A stretch of 29,871 bases of DNA from positions 1 through 29,871 of the IMG/VR virus record IMGVR_UViG_3300046777_002241, one strand, 5' to 3'. A model generated the notes under the pieces. That model was not told the DNA's origin. It ran no database searches and saw only the letters and a list, made by a program, of their open reading frames with translations. Positions 26,081-29,871 of this stretch are shown here, piece by piece (the stretch's first letter is position 1; each line of letters starts with the position of its first letter). This DNA is from a virus. A program made the position numbers and the translations under genes.

Positions 26081-26740
26081 ATGCCTTTAATTAGAATAAC
26101 GTCAGATAGTATCGCATCAAATGCAATTACAAATGTTGGAATTGCAAATGGTACTATCGTGTCAGTAGATTTGGCAGATGGTTCTGTTACTGGACCAAAA
26201 ATTGGACCAGGTGCTATTAGTGCAAATAATTATGCTGGTGGTGGTGTTACAACAGATGTTCTTGCACCAAATTTATCAATATCATTAATAAGAACAAATG
26301 AAACAACTAATTTATTTTCTACAGCACCGTCAGGAAATTTAAATATAGATGTTGCAAATACTACTCTTTATTATTTTACATCAAATACAACAGCAAATGT
26401 AACATTTAATCTTCGTGCAAACAATACTAATACGTTTGATTCGATTGTTAGAGTTGGTGAAACTGTTACTGTAACTATTATGTTGCGTCACTCAACAACT
26501 TCTGGTGGTCGTCATGCAGCAAACATTTATATTGATGGTGGTTTAATTACGACAAATAGAACAACCCCAGATCAAGCTGGCGCAAATAATATCTTCTATG
26601 TTGGTAATTTAGTGCCTTTATATGCTGCAACAATTCCAGGAACTGGCGTTGAAATGAATATGTTTAATATTAGTGTGTTCAAACGAGCAGCGAATACATA
26701 TACAGTTTTCACATCAAACGCTACTGCACAAATAGGCTAA
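26081..26740 (+). CDS. Tail fibre protein 3 (short form lacking the N-terminal beta domain)
   Basis: A 219-residue paralogue of fibres 1 and 2. It starts MPLIRITSDSIASNAITNVG, goes at once into a short stalk (about 6-40), then the shared C-terminal block from residue 41 (IGPGAISANNYAGGGVTTDV ... YYFTSNTTANVTFNLRANN ... FNISVFKRAANTYTVF). The 85-residue beta domain at the front of the other two is absent. I see no sign of a broken reading frame upstream: the 19-base gap (ending AAGAGAAAAAAATG) only serves as a leader. The next glycine-rich gene begins one base after its stop. Confidence 0.75.
   Translation: MPLIRITSDSIASNAITNVGIANGTIVSVDLADGSVTGPKIGPGAISANNYAGGGVTTDVLAPNLSISLIRTNETTNLFSTAPSGNLNIDVANTTLYYFTSNTTANVTFNLRANNTNTFDSIVRVGETVTVTIMLRHSTTSGGRHAANIYIDGGLITTNRTTPDQAGANNIFYVGNLVPLYAATIPGTGVEMNMFNISVFKRAANTYTVFTSNATAQIG
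26201..26737 (+). repeat. Shared fibre C-terminal block, copy 3
   Basis: Third and most diverged copy of the fibre C-terminal block (IGPGAISANNYAGGGVTTDV to the stop). Compare 20821-21357 and 24545-25093. Confidence 0.8.
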
Positions 26741-26741
26741 T

Positions 26742-27626
26742 ATGTCTAGACTGGCTTCATTATTAACATTATCAACTGCGGCATTGAGAAATAAAAGGGT
26801 TGCTGTTGGACAAATATTTACTAGTAGTGGTACTTTAACCATACCGCCAGCCGTTACTGGTGTTGATGCTTTAATTATTGCTGGTGGTGGTGGTGCTTCA
26901 AGTTCTAGTCCATGTGGTGGTGGTGGTGCTGGTGGTGTGAGAATACTTAGCGGTATTGCAGTAAACAGAGGTGATGTTTTAAATATTCAAATAGGTGGTG
27001 GTGGATCGGGTGGTGGATCAGTAGGTTCAAATTCTGGAATTTGGGCAGCATCACCTTTTCCCGCTTTATGGTCTGCTGGTGGCGGTTATGGTGCAGGAGC
27101 TAATCCAAGTCCTGGAGCAGGTAATAATGGTGGTAATGGTGGCTCTGGTGGTGGTGCTGGAGGAGGTGGTAATGCTGGGGTATATAGTGGAGGTGTTCCA
27201 ACACCAAATCAAGGCTATGCTGGAGGTAATGCTGGATTTTTAGGTGCCGGTGGTGGTGGAGGTGCTGGTGGAATAGGACAAGATGGTCCATATCTTTATG
27301 GAGGCAACGGTGGCATAGGAATATTCTCCACAATTTCGGGATCAAATACAGCATATGCTGGTGGTGGTGGAGGTGGTGCACCGTCCCATCCAATTTATGG
27401 ACCAGGACATTTTGGAATTGGTGGCGGTGGAATATATCGTGGTTCGGGACAATATGGTTCTCCAAATTCCACAGTATCACCTTATGGCGCATTTTTCGGA
27501 ACACCTTTTGGTGGTGGTATGTCTGGAACTGGTGAAAGTGGTGTTACTAATACTGGTGCTGGTGGTGGTGGTAGTTCGGGGGGTGGTGGTAATGGTGGAT
27601 CAGGTATTGTTATTATCAGTTACTAA
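26742..27626 (+). CDS. Glycine-rich adhesin-like protein 4
   Basis: A 294-residue protein. A short N-terminus (MSRLASLLTLSTAALRNKRV) precedes the edge strand GQIFTSSGTLTIPPAVTGVD, then ALIIAGGGGAS and GGGGAGGVRIL. Polyglycine runs fill the centre, with aromatic loops between them (FPALWSAGGGY, GPYLYGG, PIYGPGHFGIGG). It ends immediately after GSGIVIISY. The strand order is the ordinary one, as in glycine-rich protein 2. It is paired with the short fibre 3. The aromatic-containing loops between glycine runs are where receptor contact would be expected if the fold is a polyglycine sandwich; this is inference. Confidence 0.7.
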   Translation: MSRLASLLTLSTAALRNKRVAVGQIFTSSGTLTIPPAVTGVDALIIAGGGGASSSSPCGGGGAGGVRILSGIAVNRGDVLNIQIGGGGSGGGSVGSNSGIWAASPFPALWSAGGGYGAGANPSPGAGNNGGNGGSGGGAGGGGNAGVYSGGVPTPNQGYAGGNAGFLGAGGGGGAGGIGQDGPYLYGGNGGIGIFSTISGSNTAYAGGGGGGAPSHPIYGPGHFGIGGGGIYRGSGQYGSPNSTVSPYGAFFGTPFGGGMSGTGESGVTNTGAGGGGSSGGGGNGGSGIVIISY

Positions 27627-27647
27627 TAAGAATTTAAGGAAAAATAA

Positions 27648-28031
27648 ATGGCAGCACCTAATATAGTAGCAGTCACAACTATCAGAGGCAAAAGTAATGT
27701 TGCCAATCTTACTACGACCTCATCTAGTGTTATAGTAAATCCTGTCAACTCAGGACAAGTATTTAAAATCAATACAATTATTATTTCAAATGTTGACGGC
27801 ACAAACTCGGGTAACGTAACAGTAGAGTTGTTTAAGTTTGGTGCACAAAATGTTGCGACTGGTACAGGTAACTCTGTATATTCATTAGCAAACGTTGTTA
27901 CCGTTCCAGCAAAATCATCTTTAGATGTGATGAGTAAATCATTATATTTGGAAGAAGGTGACCATCTCAAAGCAAAAGCAGATTCAAACAATCGTCTACA
28001 TTTAATTACATCGTTCGAAGAGATTAGCTAA
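27648..28031 (+). CDS. Small beta-rich virion-associated protein 3
   Basis: A 127-residue all-beta candidate: FKINTIIISNVDGTNSGNVT, then VELFKFG, NVVTVPAKSSLDVMSKSLYL, EEGDHLKAKAD and a final LITSFEEIS. This matches the plan of the proteins at 20051 and 22302, with the clearest EGDHL turn (compare AGDYL in copy 1). The start context AAGGAAAAATAAATGG contains a good ribosome binding site. The stop overlaps the following glycine-rich gene by one base (TAATG). Function is unknown, perhaps a mounting or capping subunit. Confidence 0.7.
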   Translation: MAAPNIVAVTTIRGKSNVANLTTTSSSVIVNPVNSGQVFKINTIIISNVDGTNSGNVTVELFKFGAQNVATGTGNSVYSLANVVTVPAKSSLDVMSKSLYLEEGDHLKAKADSNNRLHLITSFEEIS

Positions 28032-29871
28032 TGGGTGTTCGTTTCAACGGCGGTATTATTGGTTCACGAAATCTAACTACTGGTGGCGGCATCGGTCAGG
28101 GTACCGCTGTTGGTATTTGGTCAATGAATGAAGTATCAGTAGCAAAACTTGCTGGTATATGGCCACAAGAAATTGCTTCCGGTGTATTTCAAGGTGTTCA
28201 AATCTTCACAGAAAGTTCATCTTGGGTACCACCAACAGGTGTATCACAAATTGATTATCTTGTAGTTGCTGGAGGAGGCGGCGGTGGTGCTAGAGTTGGT
28301 GGTGGAGGTGGTGCTGGTGGACTTCTTACTGGTTCATCTTTTCCTGTAACATCAGGACAACGATATTCGGTTGTTGTCGGTGCAGGTGGAGCGGGTGGTT
28401 TAGTTCCGGGTATACAGTATGATGGTGCAAATGGTTCAAATGGTTCAAACTCTGGTATTTGGAGTGCTGCTCCGTTTCCTGCTATTTGGGGTATTGGTGG
28501 TGGCGGTGGTGCTGGTAGTGATAACAAGATAGCTTTTTCTGGTGGCTCTGGTGGTGGCGGTGGACTCAATTATTTCCCAACGAATCCCCAAGGTGCTGGT
28601 TACGTTGGTGGTTTAGGAACTCCAGGTCAAGGAAATAATGGTGGCGGAGGTGGTCAAGCATTCAATCCTTCACCTTTAGTTTTTGGTTCTGGTGGTGGTG
28701 GAGGTGGTGCAGGAGGCGCTGGTTATGGTGGATCAAACGCTACAGTTTCTCTAACAAATGCAAATGGTGGCATAGGAATATTCAGTAGCATTACAGGTTC
28801 AAATACTGGATATGCTGGCGGCGGTGGCGGTGCTTTGAACACAGCAACTCCATCGGGTTATTATGGTCATTTTATTTGTGGTGGAGCAAACGCAGCACCT
28901 TTTGGTACAGCTACTTCTGGAGCAAATGCAGCAGTTTATACTGGTGGTGGAGGTGGTGCTGGCGGAATTTCCAGTCCTGATCCGGGATATCCTGGAGGTT
29001 CGGGTGGTTCTGGTGTGGTGATTTTAAGATATTATCTTCAATCAACAAATGGACTTTTTGTTTTTGCTAACACAGGACAATTTATAGTGCCTGATGGTGT
29101 AACATCAATCGATTATCTTTTAGTTGCTGGTGGTGGAGGTGGTGGTGATGATGCAGGAGGCGGCGGTGGCGCTGGTGGCGTTTTAATCGGTACAGGATAT
29201 CCTGTAGGACCAAATCAACTATACACAATTCAAATTGGTGCTGGTGGTGCCAAACAAGCAAATGGTATTAATACTGTTTTTTTATCAGGTAATACTGCAA
29301 ATGCTATATTACTTAATGCTTTAGGTGGTGGTTATGGTGGTAGCGGTATAGCGTCACCTATTACGCAATATGGTGCTTCAGGTGGATCAGGTGGAGGCAG
29401 TTGTGGAGATAATCCTGTTATTTCTGCTGTCGGAGCTTCTGGTACACCAGGTCAAGGGTTCAGTGGCGGTGGTGGTTTTCATACACCAGGATTTAACACT
29501 GGTGGAGGCGGCGGCGGTGGTGCTGGTGGTGCTGGTGCAAATATGCAAAATTATCCTGGACCATCAAGCAATCCAGTAAATGCTGGTAATGGTGGTATAG
29601 GAATCTTCTCAACAATTACTGGTGCAAACGTAGCTTATGCTGGCGGCGGTGGCGGTGGAATTAATAATGATGGTTCTCCAGCAAATGGCGGTTCTGCGGG
29701 TAAAGGTGGTGGAGGTTATGCAGTATATTCTTCTGGTTCACCTTGGTTAGGTACACCATATGGTGGTGGTAATGGAAATAATAATGGTAATGGATTTGCT
29801 GCTAATAATAACACAGGTGGTGGCGGTGGTGGTGGTTCTAGAACTGCACCAGCATATTCTAATGTTGGTGC
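28031..29871 (+). CDS. Glycine-rich adhesin-like protein 5, double module (3' end beyond the window)
   Basis: An open frame of at least 613 codons with no stop before the window ends. It starts MGVRFNGGIIGSRNLTTGGG. After about 55 residues comes the first module: VQIFTESSSWVPPTGVSQID leading to YLVVAGGGGGG, polyglycine runs, and GSGVVILRYYLQ ending near base 29040. A second module begins at once: LFVFANTGQFIVPDGVTSID, then YLLVAGGGGGGDD and further glycine runs to the edge. It is therefore at least twice the length of the other glycine-rich genes. Aromatic loops (FPAIWGIGGGG, YYGHFICGG, FHTPGFNTGG) interrupt the runs. It is coupled to the small protein at 27648. Likely a large receptor-binding or tail-tip protein. 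Confidence 0.7.
   Translation, partial: MGVRFNGGIIGSRNLTTGGGIGQGTAVGIWSMNEVSVAKLAGIWPQEIASGVFQGVQIFTESSSWVPPTGVSQIDYLVVAGGGGGGARVGGGGGAGGLLTGSSFPVTSGQRYSVVVGAGGAGGLVPGIQYDGANGSNGSNSGIWSAAPFPAIWGIGGGGGAGSDNKIAFSGGSGGGGGLNYFPTNPQGAGYVGGLGTPGQGNNGGGGGQAFNPSPLVFGSGGGGGGAGGAGYGGSNATVSLTNANGGIGIFSSITGSNTGYAGGGGGALNTATPSGYYGHFICGGANAAPFGTATSGANAAVYTGGGGGAGGISSPDPGYPGGSGGSGVVILRYYLQSTNGLFVFANTGQFIVPDGVTSIDYLLVAGGGGGGDDAGGGGGAGGVLIGTGYPVGPNQLYTIQIGAGGAKQANGINTVFLSGNTANAILLNALGGGYGGSGIASPITQYGASGGSGGGSCGDNPVISAVGASGTPGQGFSGGGGFHTPGFNTGGGGGGGAGGAGANMQNYPGPSSNPVNAGNGGIGIFSTITGANVAYAGGGGGGINNDGSPANGGSAGKGGGGYAVYSSGSPWLGTPYGGGNGNNNGNGFAANNNTGGGGGGGSRTAPAYSNVG

Noticed and set aside
28255-28569. Minus-strand proline-rich open frames opposite the glycine-rich genes (also at 25713-25895 and 23445-23666)
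   Set aside because: GGN codons read on the other strand give Pro/Ala/Thr codons. These frames are by-products of codon use, with no ribosome binding site or family features.
20051-29871. Diversity-generating retroelement
   Set aside because: Adhesin genes are typical targets, but no reverse transcriptase, template repeat or matching variable repeat pair is visible here.

Overview
The window is a late structural block of a T4-like myovirus of the marine type (the T4-like cyanophage and pelagiphage group). The evidence is the run of recognisable T4 baseplate homologues in a conserved order, AT-rich DNA, tightly packed or overlapping genes, and several NATAAATA boxes like T4-type late promoters. 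I see no host genes, tRNAs, integrase, CRISPR array or insertion sequence. The host cannot be read from this stretch.

Layout. (1) 1-600, minus strand: the 5' end of a probable gp2-like gene (DNA end protector), then gp4 (head completion protein with a PD-(D/E)xK nuclease signature). (2) 633-5058, plus strand: the hub side of the baseplate, namely a gp48/gp54-like tube protein, gp53, a gp27/gpD-like hub protein, a gp5 homologue with no lysozyme domain, and a PAAR spike tip. (3) 5070-13219: the wedge, namely gp25, gp6, a very large repeat-rich protein in the gp7 slot, and an enlarged gp8. (4) 13230-20021: a 2024-residue DUF4815-type virion protein, a small coiled-coil protein and a short fibre-like protein. 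(5) 20051-29871 (runs off the window): an adhesin array built from reiterated members of three families. These are small beta-rich proteins (three), fibre proteins with a shared stalk and C-terminal domain (three), and glycine-rich adhesin-like proteins (five, the last one double and incomplete). One unrelated 139-residue gene, with its own late-type promoter, sits in the middle.

How the genes work together. Parts 2 and 3 supply the central spike, hub and wedges of a contractile-tail baseplate. Part 4 probably supplies peripheral baseplate parts and fibre attachment. Part 5 looks like the receptor-binding equipment. Most neighbours in part 5 overlap by one base (TAATG) or lie 1-25 bases apart, as expected for subunits made together.

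Most notable: (a) the adhesin array, with two related cassette types; (b) an apparent circular permutation, or relic of a second module, in two of the glycine-rich proteins; (c) one GxGY beta-repeat module found in four different baseplate-region proteins; (d) late-promoter-like boxes only 4-6 bases from some start codons. All functional calls come from reading the sequence and remembered family features; no search was run.
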